NCBI GenBank assembly: GCA_965247255.1
Contig: CBDFGS010000008.1
Location: forward strand, 248,001 to 312,000
Origin: CBDFGS01 sp965247255
GTDB taxonomy: Bacteria > Chloroflexota > Dehalococcoidia > Lucifugimonadales > CAUZJF01
DNA length: 64,000 nt
Direction: 5' to 3'
Part shown: positions 42,416 to 51,364 of the stretch, piece after piece
How positions within the stretch are numbered: position 1 is the first letter of the stretch
Layout: every line of letters begins with the position of its first letter
Notes under the pieces: generated by a model
What the model was told of the DNA's origin: nothing
Database searches by the model: none
What the model saw: only the letters and a program-made list of their open reading frames with translations
Translations under genes and position numbers: made by a program

Positions 42416-43906
42416 ATGCCTAAGAAGCGAAACCTCGTATTCATCATGAGCGATCAGCAGCGCTACGATACGCTAAGCTGCTACGGGAACGACTGGATCC
42501 GCGTGCCTAGCCTCAACGCCTTGGCTTCGCAGAGCTTCGTGTTCGAGAACGCGTACGTCACGCAGCCCGTGTGCACGCCGGCCCGGGCCTCCATCATGAC
42601 TGGGCTGTATCCCCACTCTGCGGGTCCCATCGTTAACAAGCTGCACCTACCCCTCGATACTCCGACGATCGCCGAGATGGTCTCGCCGGACTACGTGCGC
42701 GGCTATTTCGGCAAGTGGCACCTTGGAGACGACATTATCGTCCAGCACGGCTTCGACACCTGGGTGAGCACTGAGGAATCGCATCGAGAGCATTACTCGA
42801 AACCCGAGTATCTGGACCGCTTCTCGGACTATCACGAACACCTAATCGCCAACGGCTTTCAGCCCGATATAGAGAAATCGGGGGCGATGGTCTTCTCCTC
42901 CGATGAGAGGGCCAGACTTCCCGAGGAGTTCCAGATGGCCTCGTTTCTGGGAAACAAGGCTGCTGAGTTTATCGACCAGAATAAGGACCAGCCGTTCATC
43001 CTTTACGTCAGCACCTTTGAGCCTCACTCGCCGTATTTTGGGCCGCTGATGGACATGTACGACCCGGCAGAGCTGCCCGTCGGTCCGGCGTTCCTGAAGA
43101 GCCCGGACGGGGCATCGCTGGTCAACCGGGCCCGGGCCGGCTATTTCCTTCAGTACCTCCGCGAGGGCGGCGACCAGACCAAAGACCCATACATGAGAGA
43201 CTACGCGGCGCCCGAGGAGGATGTGAGCACCGAGGAAGGCTGGCGGCGTCTCCGAGCGCACTACTTCACGAACATCACGCTGGTGGACGGGATGGTCGGG
43301 AGGATCACCGCCGCCCTCGACCAGGCGGGGGTGGCCGACGACACGATGGTGGTGTTTACCAGCGAGCATGGGGACATGCTGGGGGACCACGGCATGCTCG
43401 AGAAGCGCGCGCTGTACGAGGAGTCGTCCAGGGTCCCGCTGCTGATGCGCATCCCCTGGCTGGCCCGTGAGCAGACCCTAATCCGGGAGAGCGTAGGCCA
43501 CATCGACCTCGTGCCCACCGTGCTGGAGCTGCTGGGCGAGCCGGTCCAGGAGGCGCTCCAGGGCAAGAGCCTCGCGCCGGTCGTGCGTGGCGAGGGGCCG
43601 CTCGAGGACAACGACGTGTTCATCGAGTGGAACGGCACCAGCGAGACGCTGGATGACCGCGACCTGGGCTCACCGGCCATCAACCGCATGCTGACGTTGC
43701 CCTGGCGATCGATTGTTTCGGAGCGCTGGAAGCTAAATCTGTGCGCGGGCGACCAATGCGAGCTGTTCGACCTGAACTCAGACCCCTATGAGATGAACAA
43801 CCTCTTCGACGAGCCGGCCCATCGCGACCGCGTGCGCGACTTGGCGGCCCGAATCCGCGTCTGGCAGCACGAGACGGGAGATAGCGCCCCGCTACCGAGC
43901 GTGTGA
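42416..43906 (+). CDS. Sulfatase (formylglycine-dependent)
   Basis: 496 residues. NLVFIMSDQQRYDTL carries the metal-binding Asp, and C53-T-P-A-R57 (QPVCTPARASIMTGLYPH) is the formylglycine signature in its most canonical form. YFGKWHLGDD and FTSEHGDMLGDHGMLEKRAL are further active-site segments. The ATG at 42416 (MPKKRNLVF) is the natural start; the open frame upstream runs through a repeat. It is divergent from the family A operon, so both could answer to one regulator in the 190-base gap. It is expected to remove sulfate esters from a glycan that the operon products degrade further. No signal peptide. Confidence 0.93.
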   Translation: MPKKRNLVFIMSDQQRYDTLSCYGNDWIRVPSLNALASQSFVFENAYVTQPVCTPARASIMTGLYPHSAGPIVNKLHLPLDTPTIAEMVSPDYVRGYFGKWHLGDDIIVQHGFDTWVSTEESHREHYSKPEYLDRFSDYHEHLIANGFQPDIEKSGAMVFSSDERARLPEEFQMASFLGNKAAEFIDQNKDQPFILYVSTFEPHSPYFGPLMDMYDPAELPVGPAFLKSPDGASLVNRARAGYFLQYLREGGDQTKDPYMRDYAAPEEDVSTEEGWRRLRAHYFTNITLVDGMVGRITAALDQAGVADDTMVVFTSEHGDMLGDHGMLEKRALYEESSRVPLLMRIPWLAREQTLIRESVGHIDLVPTVLELLGEPVQEALQGKSLAPVVRGEGPLEDNDVFIEWNGTSETLDDRDLGSPAINRMLTLPWRSIVSERWKLNLCAGDQCELFDLNSDPYEMNNLFDEPAHRDRVRDLAARIRVWQHETGDSAPLPSV

Positions 43907-43926
43907 GCCACGGGGCCCCCGGGTAG

Positions 43927-43948
43927 GGGCGCCCCAACGTGGGCGCCC
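43927..43948. terminator. GC-rich hairpin after the sulfatase gene
   Basis: GGGCGCCC-CAACGT-GGGCGCCC between two converging genes, a likely bidirectional terminator. Its arms match the loose hairpin family at 29872 and 35884. Confidence 0.5.
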
Positions 43949-43960
43949 GGTAGGTCACAC

Positions 43961-44569
43961 CTATACCGGCTTGCCCCACCGGTTTAGATAAGTCACCTCT
44001 TCCACCGGGCGGCGTCTGCTCCCGCCGAAATGGGCATCTTCGGCGGGGTAGCCCAGCGGAATCAGCGCCGCCGTCTCCACGTCTTCCGGGATACCGAGAA
44101 GCTCCTTGATCTCGGCCTCGTAGAACTTGTGCAGCGTGGTGATCACGGTCCCCAGCCCGAGGGCTCGGGCCGCGAGCATCAGGTTCTGCACCGCCGGGTA
44201 GATCGAGGCGCCTCGCGTCATCGTGCTGGCGGCGCCGTCGTGGCGTACGCAAGGCAAGATTAGCACCGGGGCCTCTCCCATCGTCTTGGCCAGGTGCTGG
44301 GAGGAGCGGTAGACGCGCGAAAGCGACGGGTCCGGGTCGACGGTGAAACGCACGTTGTTGGAGTCGTCCCAGCCACGCCTGTAGAACTCGCCGACTCCGC
44401 GCTTCACCTCGGGGTCCTTGAGCACCAGGAAGGCCCACGGCTGGCGGTTGCCGCCGCTGGGGGCGCGGACAGCCGCTTCGAGCACCTTCTGGATAACGTC
44501 GTCAGGCACCGCGTCGGGCTTGAAGCTGCGAATGGCGCGCTGGGTGTGGATGGCTTCGAAGAGGTCCAT
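43961..44569 (-). CDS. Nitroreductase-family flavoprotein
   Basis: 202 residues. The N-terminal AIHTQRAIRSFKPDAVPDDV and AAVRAPSGGNRQPWAFLVL bind the FMN phosphate, and ALGLGTVITTLHKFYEAEIK with IPLGYPAEDAHFGG near the end are the other family segments. It should be a dimeric FMN enzyme that reduces nitro or quinone compounds, or acts as a dehalogenase or ring reductase. A damaged duplicate of its 5' half is found at 47930-48323, on the far side of an IS. Confidence 0.9.
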   Translation of the reverse strand: MDLFEAIHTQRAIRSFKPDAVPDDVIQKVLEAAVRAPSGGNRQPWAFLVLKDPEVKRGVGEFYRRGWDDSNNVRFTVDPDPSLSRVYRSSQHLAKTMGEAPVLILPCVRHDGAASTMTRGASIYPAVQNLMLAARALGLGTVITTLHKFYEAEIKELLGIPEDVETAALIPLGYPAEDAHFGGSRRRPVEEVTYLNRWGKPV

Positions 44570-44680
44570 TTAGGCGGCGCTCCTTACGCTATTGTCATGC
44601 CTGCGCCCGGACTCTGGTTCCTGCTCGGGCGGGGTACGGGACTCAATTATGCACCACCGGCGCCGGGGCTACGAGGAGGT

Positions 44681-45352
44681 TCAGCTGTAGTCGAGCTCGT
44701 TCACGAGGTCGCGAAAGCCGACTATCATCCGGTTGATTTGCCGCGGGTTGGAGGCAATGAGCTTTTTAAGCTTAGCTTCCATATCGGTGGCCGCTTCACG
44801 GGTGGGGAGCATTCCGAACCAGACAAGTCTAGGGTTCTTGCCAGACGTCGCACGTCCACCAGTTCCTGTCCTATGCTCTTCCAGCCTTTCCCGTAGCTCC
44901 CTCGTGTGCCCAGCGTAAAGCTTGCCTCCGTCCAGCCTAAGGACGTATGCAAAGAACTGGTCTGATTGGGCATCTAATTTGTCCCAAGCCGCCGAGTACT
45001 CAAGTTGATCGGGCCCAGTAGGTGTTTTCGCGTCCTTGCTTTCCGCATCAACAGCAGCGGCTTGGGCTTTATCGTGGCATTGCGCGCAGACTTTGTACCT
45101 AACACTCTTGGCTTGGCCGCAGTTAGGGCACTCGTCTATTAGGCCGTTCTTCAGGTCGGCTGCGTGCTCACGGCACAAGACCTCTTCTTCTGGGATAGTT
45201 CGCTCACACTTCCAGAAGAGGCAGATCTTCGAAGCATGCAGGTCTTTAAGAGTGACAACGAGTTGCTGTCGCTCCTCGTCTGTCTTGGCCTGTTGGTGGC
45301 GTTTCAACAGGTGGTAGACCTGATTGACGGTTACGCCTTTCTTGAATGGCAT
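44681..45352 (-). CDS. Zinc-ribbon protein with a GIY-YIG nuclease domain
   Basis: 223 residues. The N-terminal part is helical (MPFKKGVTVNQVYHLLKRHQ) and is followed by Cys-containing segments, including CPNCGQ and CAQC (about 97-119), that look like a zinc ribbon. Residues 135-215 match a GIY-YIG endonuclease: FAYVLRLDGGKLYAGHTREL, the conserved Arg in LRERLEEH, and a later Glu in AATDMEAKLKKL. The GIY motif is changed to FAY, with YAG in place of YIG. It could be a stand-alone DNA-repair or mobile-element nuclease; a role in gene transfer is possible given the many IS copies near it. Confidence 0.75.
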   Translation of the reverse strand: MPFKKGVTVNQVYHLLKRHQQAKTDEERQQLVVTLKDLHASKICLFWKCERTIPEEEVLCREHAADLKNGLIDECPNCGQAKSVRYKVCAQCHDKAQAAAVDAESKDAKTPTGPDQLEYSAAWDKLDAQSDQFFAYVLRLDGGKLYAGHTRELRERLEEHRTGTGGRATSGKNPRLVWFGMLPTREAATDMEAKLKKLIASNPRQINRMIVGFRDLVNELDYS

Positions 45353-45376
45353 GGCTTTTGAGCGAGCACGCCCTGC

Positions 45377-45520
45377 TCAGTTTGCTCTTGAGGAAGGGAG
45401 CTCCTTGCTCTGTCCGCCCCTCTCGCCGGCCGTCGACCGGCTGCAATCTCCTACAAAGTCATCGCGTGTTTGAGGGCTTCGACAGCTACTCGTGATCCGA
45501 TATCGGTTGCGGTCCTTAAG
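45377..45520 (-). pseudogene. Possible 3' remnant of the gene split by IS copy 3
   Basis: On the minus strand, immediately beyond the IS end, the frame reads KDRNRYRITSSCRSPQTRDD and on to a stop at 45377. Joined across the IS to the membrane protein that begins at 47499, it gives a continuous frame (YLIF, then RDRNRYRI), and a YxI-TSS strand is where DUF6232 proteins continue after their second membrane helix. The flanks, TTAAG and CTAAA, are not an exact duplication, so the link is an inference. Confidence 0.35.
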
Positions 45521-47224
45521 CCCGAATCCACCGAAGGACACCGATGGACGGCGTGAGGGCAGCGGAAGGGGGTGGGTGAGGGAGCTACAGGGGAGATGGC
45601 CTGGGGTCTTGGGGTAGATGGGAGGCCGGCGGGCGGTCTTCAGTGGCCGCACAGGGCCCCTAAGGCCCTATGCGGGAGTTGCGATGCGCGGGAAGGCGAG
45701 AGGATACGCAGCAGGGGACTCTCGCGACCGGGGTGGCGCGAGATTGCGGGGACGTTGGGTCAGTTGCAGGCTGGCCGTCAGGCCGGGAACGGAATGGCTT
45801 GCAGCCGGGCCAAGGCGCGAGTGAACTGGGTTTCCCAAGGCCAGCGCCGGGGGAGATGCAAAGTGAGGCGGCGCGCCGAGCGGGTGATCCGTCCCACCAG
45901 AGCGAAGACCCGCCGCCTGAGGGTCTTGGTGATCACGGTCCGCTCGCCCAGACCAATCCGCGCCGTCCAGCGGGCCAGGTTATGCGCCATCACCTGGACC
46001 GCCAGCCAGGCGCCGTTGGCGGCGAAGCGCGCCGACGGCATGTGGTTCAGCCCGACGCCGTACTTGAGGTCGCGTATGGCGTTCTCGACCTCGGCGTGGC
46101 GGCGATGATCGGCCTCCAGTTCCAGCGTCTCCCCATCGCGGTCGGTGATGAAGGCGTGATAGCTGTATCTGGCGAAGAGGGCGAGCTGGGAACCGGGCGT
46201 CGGCTTCACCCGCCGGACAATGAGCCGCACCGGCGCGGCGTCCGGCTTGGTCTGGAACGGGGTGTAAGTCGTCTCGGCGACATCGGCGGCGCCGTCCATC
46301 CAGTAGGGAATGGGAGTCCAGTCCTCCTCTGGTATCGCCTCGATCAGATCCCGCAGCCTGGCGCGCTGGCGGATGGTGATAGAGAAGCGGACATCCATTT
46401 CCCGGCAGGCGGCAACGACAGTGTGGGCGTAGAAGCCGCTGTCGGCCCGCACCGTGAGTTGTCCCCTGGCCCCGCCGTAGCGCACCCGCCCCACCGTCTC
46501 ACGCAGGAAGTGGGCGGCGCCACGGGCGGTGTTGGCCCGGCCCTCGCGCAGCCGGGACATCAGCACCTCGCCGGTGCCGGCGGCAATGGCCAGCAGCGGG
46601 TGATAGCCGCGGGCGCCGGTATAGCCGTGGTGGCGCGCTCCCTCCTTGGCCAGTCCATAGGTCTCGCAGATGGTCGAGTCCAGGTCGATGGTCAGGGGCG
46701 AGTCGCCGGGTCCGGCCCCAGCGGCCCAGGCCCGGGCCAACAACTGGCGGCTCACGCGGTCGAGTTGACGGACATGCCCCCACCGGAAGCTGCGCAGGAA
46801 GGTCCCCAGGGTGGATGGCGCCTTGACCACGCAGCCTAGAACACCAACCGTCCCACCAGCGCGCAGCGCATCGGCGTCGTCGATGCAGTCGCCGCCTGCC
46901 AGCGCGGAAGCGACCAGCGTCAGCATCTTGTCCCCAGTGTTCGCCCGTCCCGGCGCTCCGCCGAGGTCAAGGTGATGGTCGACGAGTTCCCGCAGGCCCA
47001 GGTGCCGGGCTAGGGTGGCCGGCAGGAGCAGGCCGGCATTGGCCACCAGGCGATGGTCGTCAAAGAGGATGCGGATACGGTCGGGTTTGTTCTGTGGCAG
47101 CATCTATTGGGTGCTCCTTGTTTCCGGGCGGGTTTCTGTTCCAAAACCATTATCCCAGATTCAGAGGAGCACCCGCTGGCTTCTTCAAGGGCTGTCCCCA
47201 AGGACGTCCTTCGGTGGATTCGGG
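45521..47224 (-). mobile_element. IS1380-family-like element, copy 3
   Basis: 1704 bp, with the same ends as copy 2. Left flank TTAAG and right flank CTAAA do not match, unlike the other insertions, which suggests recombination between IS copies or later mutation. It truncates a small membrane-protein gene on its right side. Confidence 0.92.
45778..47103 (-). CDS. IS1380-family-like transposase (copy 3)
   Basis: 441 residues, one or a few residues different from copy 2 (GLLLPATL at about residue 23). DDE residues are all present and the frame is intact, so it could be active. Sequence closeness to copy 2 points to recent transposition within this replicon. Confidence 0.92.
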   Translation of the reverse strand: MLPQNKPDRIRILFDDHRLVANAGLLLPATLARHLGLRELVDHHLDLGGAPGRANTGDKMLTLVASALAGGDCIDDADALRAGGTVGVLGCVVKAPSTLGTFLRSFRWGHVRQLDRVSRQLLARAWAAGAGPGDSPLTIDLDSTICETYGLAKEGARHHGYTGARGYHPLLAIAAGTGEVLMSRLREGRANTARGAAHFLRETVGRVRYGGARGQLTVRADSGFYAHTVVAACREMDVRFSITIRQRARLRDLIEAIPEEDWTPIPYWMDGAADVAETTYTPFQTKPDAAPVRLIVRRVKPTPGSQLALFARYSYHAFITDRDGETLELEADHRRHAEVENAIRDLKYGVGLNHMPSARFAANGAWLAVQVMAHNLARWTARIGLGERTVITKTLRRRVFALVGRITRSARRLTLHLPRRWPWETQFTRALARLQAIPFPA

Positions 47225-47499
47225 CTAAAGATCAGGTAGACGATCCACGTTACATATATGCCACTCAAGCTAGCCGCGCCCACGGCCAGGAACGACGCAG
47301 GGTCTTCGTCACTACTGCCCGCCCCCAGCACCGTTCCGACTACTACTAGGATTGTTAAGGTCAATATCCAGCCGACGCCGGACTTCCGCTTAACCTTGTG
47401 TTTCTCGAAGTAGGCGATATTCCGCAACGGGAACACTTTCCCGGAGTAGCTCAGGGTTTGTGAGTCCAGCTCTATTATGGTGTCCTTGTCTTTTGCCAT
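47225..47499 (-). pseudogene. DUF6232-like membrane protein, truncated by IS copy 3
   Basis: The 5' end is intact: MAKDKDTIIELDSQTLSYSG, then VFPLRNIAYFEKHKVKRKSG, two hydrophobic helices (WILTLTILVVVGTVLG and ASLSGIYVTWIVYLIF) and then the IS end, after which the frame runs 13 residues into the element (NPPKDVLGDSP). The N-terminal small domain followed by two membrane helices fits the DUF6232 pattern. Only 91 codons survive on this side; a probable remainder is at 45377-45520. Confidence 0.7.
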
Positions 47500-47739
47500 G
47501 AGACAACCCCCGATCTACTAACTTCCCTCAAGAAATTCCTCGCTCTTAATTCGTCCATCAACTCTCCGGGTGTTAGCTCGAGTAGTTGCTGCACGGCGCT
47601 TAGGGCCCGTGCAGCGTAGTCGGCGGGATGTTACCACAATAGAGCTTGCACGGGCGCAGCTTCAATCTGGCCGCAACCTAGATACGGGCCGCCACTCCGA
47701 CCGCTGCACGAGGCACTACTCCTCGGGACTGTAGGCGTT

Positions 47740-47930
47740 ATGGTCGGAGTCCTAGTAATCCTTGGGGCTGTGATTACCTGGAGCGAACAAACCCGCGAGG
47801 TCATACGACAGAATCCGAAGTTTCTAATTTGGGTGTTCCTGATTGGAACCCAGCCGGCATTCTACTTGGTGGTCGCTGGCCCACTGAGTGCGACCTTGGG
47901 CGACCTCACCAAGTACCGTGCGGGCCGCGA
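47740..47930 (+). other. Possible membrane-protein fragment
   Basis: The frame encodes MVGVLVILGAVITW, SEQTREVIRQNPKFLIWVFL and GTQPAFYLVVAGPL: two hydrophobic segments separated by a charged loop, as in a small membrane protein. It runs into the nitroreductase duplicate at about 47930, so if real it is truncated there. The start context is weak and the call is uncertain. Confidence 0.3.
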
Positions 47931-48323
47931 GCATCAGGTTCTGCACCGCCGGGTAGATCGAAGCGCCTCGCGTCATCGTGCTGGCGGCGCCGTCGGGCGT
48001 ACGCAAGGCAAGATTAGCACCGGGGCCTCTCCCATCGTCGTGGCCAGGTGCTGGGAGGAGCGGTAGACGCGCGAAAGCGACGGGTCCGGGTCGACGGTGA
48101 AACGCACGTTGTTAGAGTCGTCCCAGCCACGCCTGTAGAACTCGCCGACTCCGCGCTTCACCTCGGGGTCCTTGAGCACCATGAAGACCCATGGCTGGCG
48201 GTTGCCCCCGCTGGGCGCGCGGACAGCCGCTTCGAGCACCTTCTGGATAAGGTCGTCAGGCACCGCGTCGGGCTTGAACCTGCGGATGGCGCGCTGGGTG
48301 TGGATGGCTTCAACAAGGTCCAT
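47930..48323 (-). pseudogene. Truncated, frameshifted duplicate of the nitroreductase gene
   Basis: The first 108 or so residues repeat the intact gene at 43961-44569 with few changes (RRFKPDAVPDDL for RSFKPDAVPDDV, SSQHLATTMGEAPVLILPC). At about 47998 a two-base deletion (GCCGTCGGGCGTACG against GCCGTCGTGGCGTACG) shifts the frame, and homology stops at about 47930. The FMN-binding C-terminal half is missing, so it cannot be functional. Confidence 0.85.
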
Positions 48324-48347
48324 TAGACGTCGCTCCTTTTGCGCAAA

Positions 48348-48614
48348 TTAACCCCGGCGTCTCCGAAGCTTCTGCCATCCCAACGAAAGACCCAGCATGG
48401 TCAACATTACCCCAAAATCGAGGAGGTAGAAAGCTCCCCCCGCGGCGTCGGCTATGAACCCGGCAACGAGGAGGAATAGGGCGTTACCCCTGTTCAGGTA
48501 GAACCAGTACTCGTGGGGGTTTAAGCGAATCGCCTCGTTATAGTCTTGAATAGCCCTCTCGAAGTCCCCGCAAGACTCGTTGACGCACCGCGCGTCGGAT
48601 GCTACCTTGACCAC
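48348..48614 (-). CDS. Small TPR-plus-membrane protein (fragment)
   Basis: About 88 residues. The segment CGDFERAIQDYNEAIRLNPH, followed by EYWFYLNRGNALF, is a classic tetratricopeptide repeat, and the rest is hydrophobic (LLVAGFIADAAGGAFYLLDF, then LTMLGLSLGW) before a basic tail. Only one repeat is present, so it is probably a remnant of a longer TPR protein or a small membrane-anchored adaptor. GTG at 48614 is a possible start (GAGG upstream). It is divergent from the third NHL lipoprotein. Confidence 0.45.
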   Translation of the reverse strand: MVKVASDARCVNESCGDFERAIQDYNEAIRLNPHEYWFYLNRGNALFLLVAGFIADAAGGAFYLLDFGVMLTMLGLSLGWQKLRRRRG

Positions 48615-48639
48615 GGAGTCCTCTAGGAGGAGCAAGGTG

Positions 48640-49920
48640 ATGACTCGTAGACATACTACGACCACGGGTTACAGGTCGCTGAGCTGGACTCGCGTCTTCG
48701 ACTTATGGCTACTCTCGCTGACGGCGGCGGCGCTATTCGCGGCGTGCGGCTCTGCAGAGGAGGCGGCGCCTGCTGCCCAGCCGGCACCCGCCGGTGCCGC
48801 CGAATCCGCCGAGCCCACCCTGAGGGAGATCACGACCTACGCAGGCTCCGGCGCTGCCCAGTACGGCGGGGACGGCGGCCCCGCGACCGAAGCCGGATTC
48901 TTTGCCCCTGCTGGTATGACGCTGGACAATCAAGGCAACCTCTTCATTTCCGCTGACAACCGCATCCGGAGGGTTGATGTCGGGACGGGCATCATCACTA
49001 CCCTCGCAGGAACAGGAAGTAACCGGAGCGACGGCGACGGCGGTCTTGCCACCGAAGCGGCGATGCGTGATCCGAGGGGGTTGGTGGTGGATAGTGAGGG
49101 TAGTTTGTTCTACGCCGAGAACGGCAGTGGCCGCATCCGCAGGGTTGACGGCCAGACAGGGATCATCACGACTGTGGCAGGCGGAGGGATCGGAAACCCC
49201 CGGAAGAAAATCTTCGGCGACGGCAAGGCTGCGACCGAGGCCATGGTCAGGCTGCCCGACGATGTGGTGATCGACCGCGAAGGAAACCTGTACATCGCCA
49301 CCGACAACCGGATCAGGAAGGTAGACTCGGCCACGGGCATCATCGATACGATAGCTGGCACCGGAGACCGAGGGGTCGTTGGCGACGGAAGCAAGGCGAC
49401 CGAGGTAGGTCTAGCCGAGCCCGTCGGCCTGGCGATAGATAGTCAAGGCAACATCTACATCGCTGACCGCGATAACCACCGCGTCCGGAAGTTAGACATC
49501 GATACCGGCACAATGACGACTCTTGCCGGCATCGGCAAGTTTCACGCGCGATCCGGAAATTTCTACACAGCTCACGTCGCCCAAAACCAGGCAGTCCTGG
49601 CTGCCGGTGGCGCGGGGTATTCGGGCGACGGCGGACCCGCCAACGCCGCCAAGCTCACCGCGCCCACCAGCGTCGCCGTCGGCCCGAACGGGAACCTATT
49701 CGTCGCCGACGGCGCCATACGCGTCCGCAAGATCGACACCTCGACAGGGATCATCACGACTGTCGCAACGGGTGAGTCGGAAAGTAGTTACGAAACTGGA
49801 AAGGTACTGGTTATCACTACTGGCCTGGGAGAGGTGGCCTCGATCGCTATCAATGCCACCGGCGACATCTTTCTCGCCGACCGCAAGGACAACCGCGTTC
49901 TCAGGGTGCCGCTGCCATAG
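48640..49920 (+). CDS. NHL-repeat lipoprotein (paralog 3)
   Basis: 426 residues from the ATG at 48640, behind AGGAGG. The lipobox is LTAAALFAAC. Six propeller blades follow, with YGGDGGPATEAGF, NLYIATDNRIRKVDSATGII and NIYIADRDNHRVRKLDIDTG. The last blade ends DNRVLRVPLP. It is about as similar to paralogs 1 and 2 as they are to each other, but is on the opposite strand and more than 20 kb away. The three lipoproteins probably bind related ligands at the cell surface. Confidence 0.87.
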   Translation: MTRRHTTTTGYRSLSWTRVFDLWLLSLTAAALFAACGSAEEAAPAAQPAPAGAAESAEPTLREITTYAGSGAAQYGGDGGPATEAGFFAPAGMTLDNQGNLFISADNRIRRVDVGTGIITTLAGTGSNRSDGDGGLATEAAMRDPRGLVVDSEGSLFYAENGSGRIRRVDGQTGIITTVAGGGIGNPRKKIFGDGKAATEAMVRLPDDVVIDREGNLYIATDNRIRKVDSATGIIDTIAGTGDRGVVGDGSKATEVGLAEPVGLAIDSQGNIYIADRDNHRVRKLDIDTGTMTTLAGIGKFHARSGNFYTAHVAQNQAVLAAGGAGYSGDGGPANAAKLTAPTSVAVGPNGNLFVADGAIRVRKIDTSTGIITTVATGESESSYETGKVLVITTGLGEVASIAINATGDIFLADRKDNRVLRVPLP

Positions 49921-50049
49921 CGCCATAGCTGGCGTGATACCCCATCTCCTACAGAGCTCCGAACGTCCCCGCGCGAGCTTTGGGACTCTGCGCCAGAGTG
50001 TAGATAGCCCACCCGGGCCGGTGTTACCCCTCACACACAGTACGACTAT

Positions 50050-50500
50050 ATGAAGTCGGGGCTATACAGTAGAAGACAGCAGGAGATCGCCCTCGCTTCG
50101 CTTCCCGGGCGCAGGCTGGTGCTGGATGAACTGCGCGCCGCCCGACGGGTCCTGGGCGTATCGAAGTACCGTTTCGGCGTACTGGTTGGTTTGCCCTCAG
50201 CGCCGTGCGTCTAGGCCTGGTTCTCTCGTCGGCGCCGGCCTTCGAACTTCAACTGGCTGCGCATCTGCCATCTGCTCAGGCTCTAGGCCGTGGGTCGCTT
50301 CGACGACCAGACCTTGGAGCCCCGTATCTATTGGCTTCAGCTTGAGGAACGTAAGGCGACAAGACTTGGAGACGAAATACGATAAGTGGATTGCGCACAT
50401 TCAACAGGAATTCGCCGAATTCATTAGGGAGAACACCGAAGAGGCTAGCACGAAGCCTGGTGAAGACCCCAGCTTGGAAACGAGGGAAAGGGACGAGTGA
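50050..50500 (+). pseudogene. Possible degraded gene
   Basis: Three frames in succession give protein-like stretches: LYSRRQQEIALASLPGRRLV (from ATG 50050), then GRFDDQTLEPRIYWLQLEER, then DLETKYDKWIAHIQQEFAEF. No single frame spans them. This pattern suggests an older gene with indels, but no family is recognised. Confidence 0.3.
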
Positions 50501-50661
50501 TTAGACCGGTGCTGGCCGCCCGAGCCCTTATGCCGGCCCCGCCGGAATGTGGCTAACGGATTATGGACAGGTCGAGGCTGTCACCGTACATCTGTTCCAA
50601 CAACAGTTCGTGGGCGACACCCCTGAGACTATCGCCCACCAATGCGGGGACACTCCCCTGA

Positions 50662-51090
50662 ATGATCAAGCGTGAGCACGTCGGGCTATGGCACCTGGAG
50701 AGAATAAACGCCGCCAATTCAAGAGCCGTCGGATACCTTCTTCGAATAAACTGTCCCGGGCCTCATCCGACTCTAAGAGCACCAAACAACAAACTGATTC
50801 CGAACCCCTATCTGGCGATCGCTCGGCAAGCAGTGAACTGGCTGAATAAGCTGGGGTCCGAGCTCGGGATGTCCCCGTCAGAACGTTCTCGCATTGTTGC
50901 TGGTAGCGGACCTGAAGCCGGGCAACCGTCGAAGCTGATGCAGTTCATACAACGCGTAAACGAGGAACGAAACCACTCTTGGCGGAAACAGCGGGACGGC
51001 GGGCCCCGTCCCTTAGGTCGAATATCGCCGCGTTTCCGAACCCGAGTGTTCGGGATGACAAGAACCCAGCGGCGCCAGACATCGGGTTAG
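50662..51090 (+). CDS. Phage terminase small subunit-like fragment
   Basis: The segment NPYLAIARQAVNWLNKLGSE followed by LGMSPSERSRI matches the C-terminal signature of P27-type terminase small subunits (NP, an amphipathic helix, then LGxxPxxR). The rest of the frame shows no conserved feature, and the expected N-terminal part is lacking, so this looks like a decayed phage gene. No terminase large subunit, portal or capsid gene is nearby. Confidence 0.4.
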   Translation: MIKREHVGLWHLERINAANSRAVGYLLRINCPGPHPTLRAPNNKLIPNPYLAIARQAVNWLNKLGSELGMSPSERSRIVAGSGPEAGQPSKLMQFIQRVNEERNHSWRKQRDGGPRPLGRISPRFRTRVFGMTRTQRRQTSG

Positions 51091-51364
51091 TTGCTGCCGT
51101 CTCCGTCGATGGCGGACGCACCGAGCGTCAACTCGTCTCGCGCAACATTGGGGAGTGCGAGCCGTCGTCGACGGCCAGTGAACGGTACCGACGGCGTCGA
51201 CGACCGCTGGAATCCGAGGGGCCTCGTCGGAGATGGTAGAACTACGGAGGCTGGATGGGCAACAAGGGGACCCCGTCAAGCGTCGATCGTCGTCGACCAT
51301 TGCTGTCGATCTCTCCGTCGAACACCCAACCCCCGTCGCCAATCAGAGTGAAGGGAGGAGTCAA

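Noticed and set aside
47740..48066. A complete membrane-protein gene continuing across the nitroreductase duplicate
   Set aside because: After about 47930 the frame is antisense to the duplicated nitroreductase, so only the first part could be a real gene remnant.
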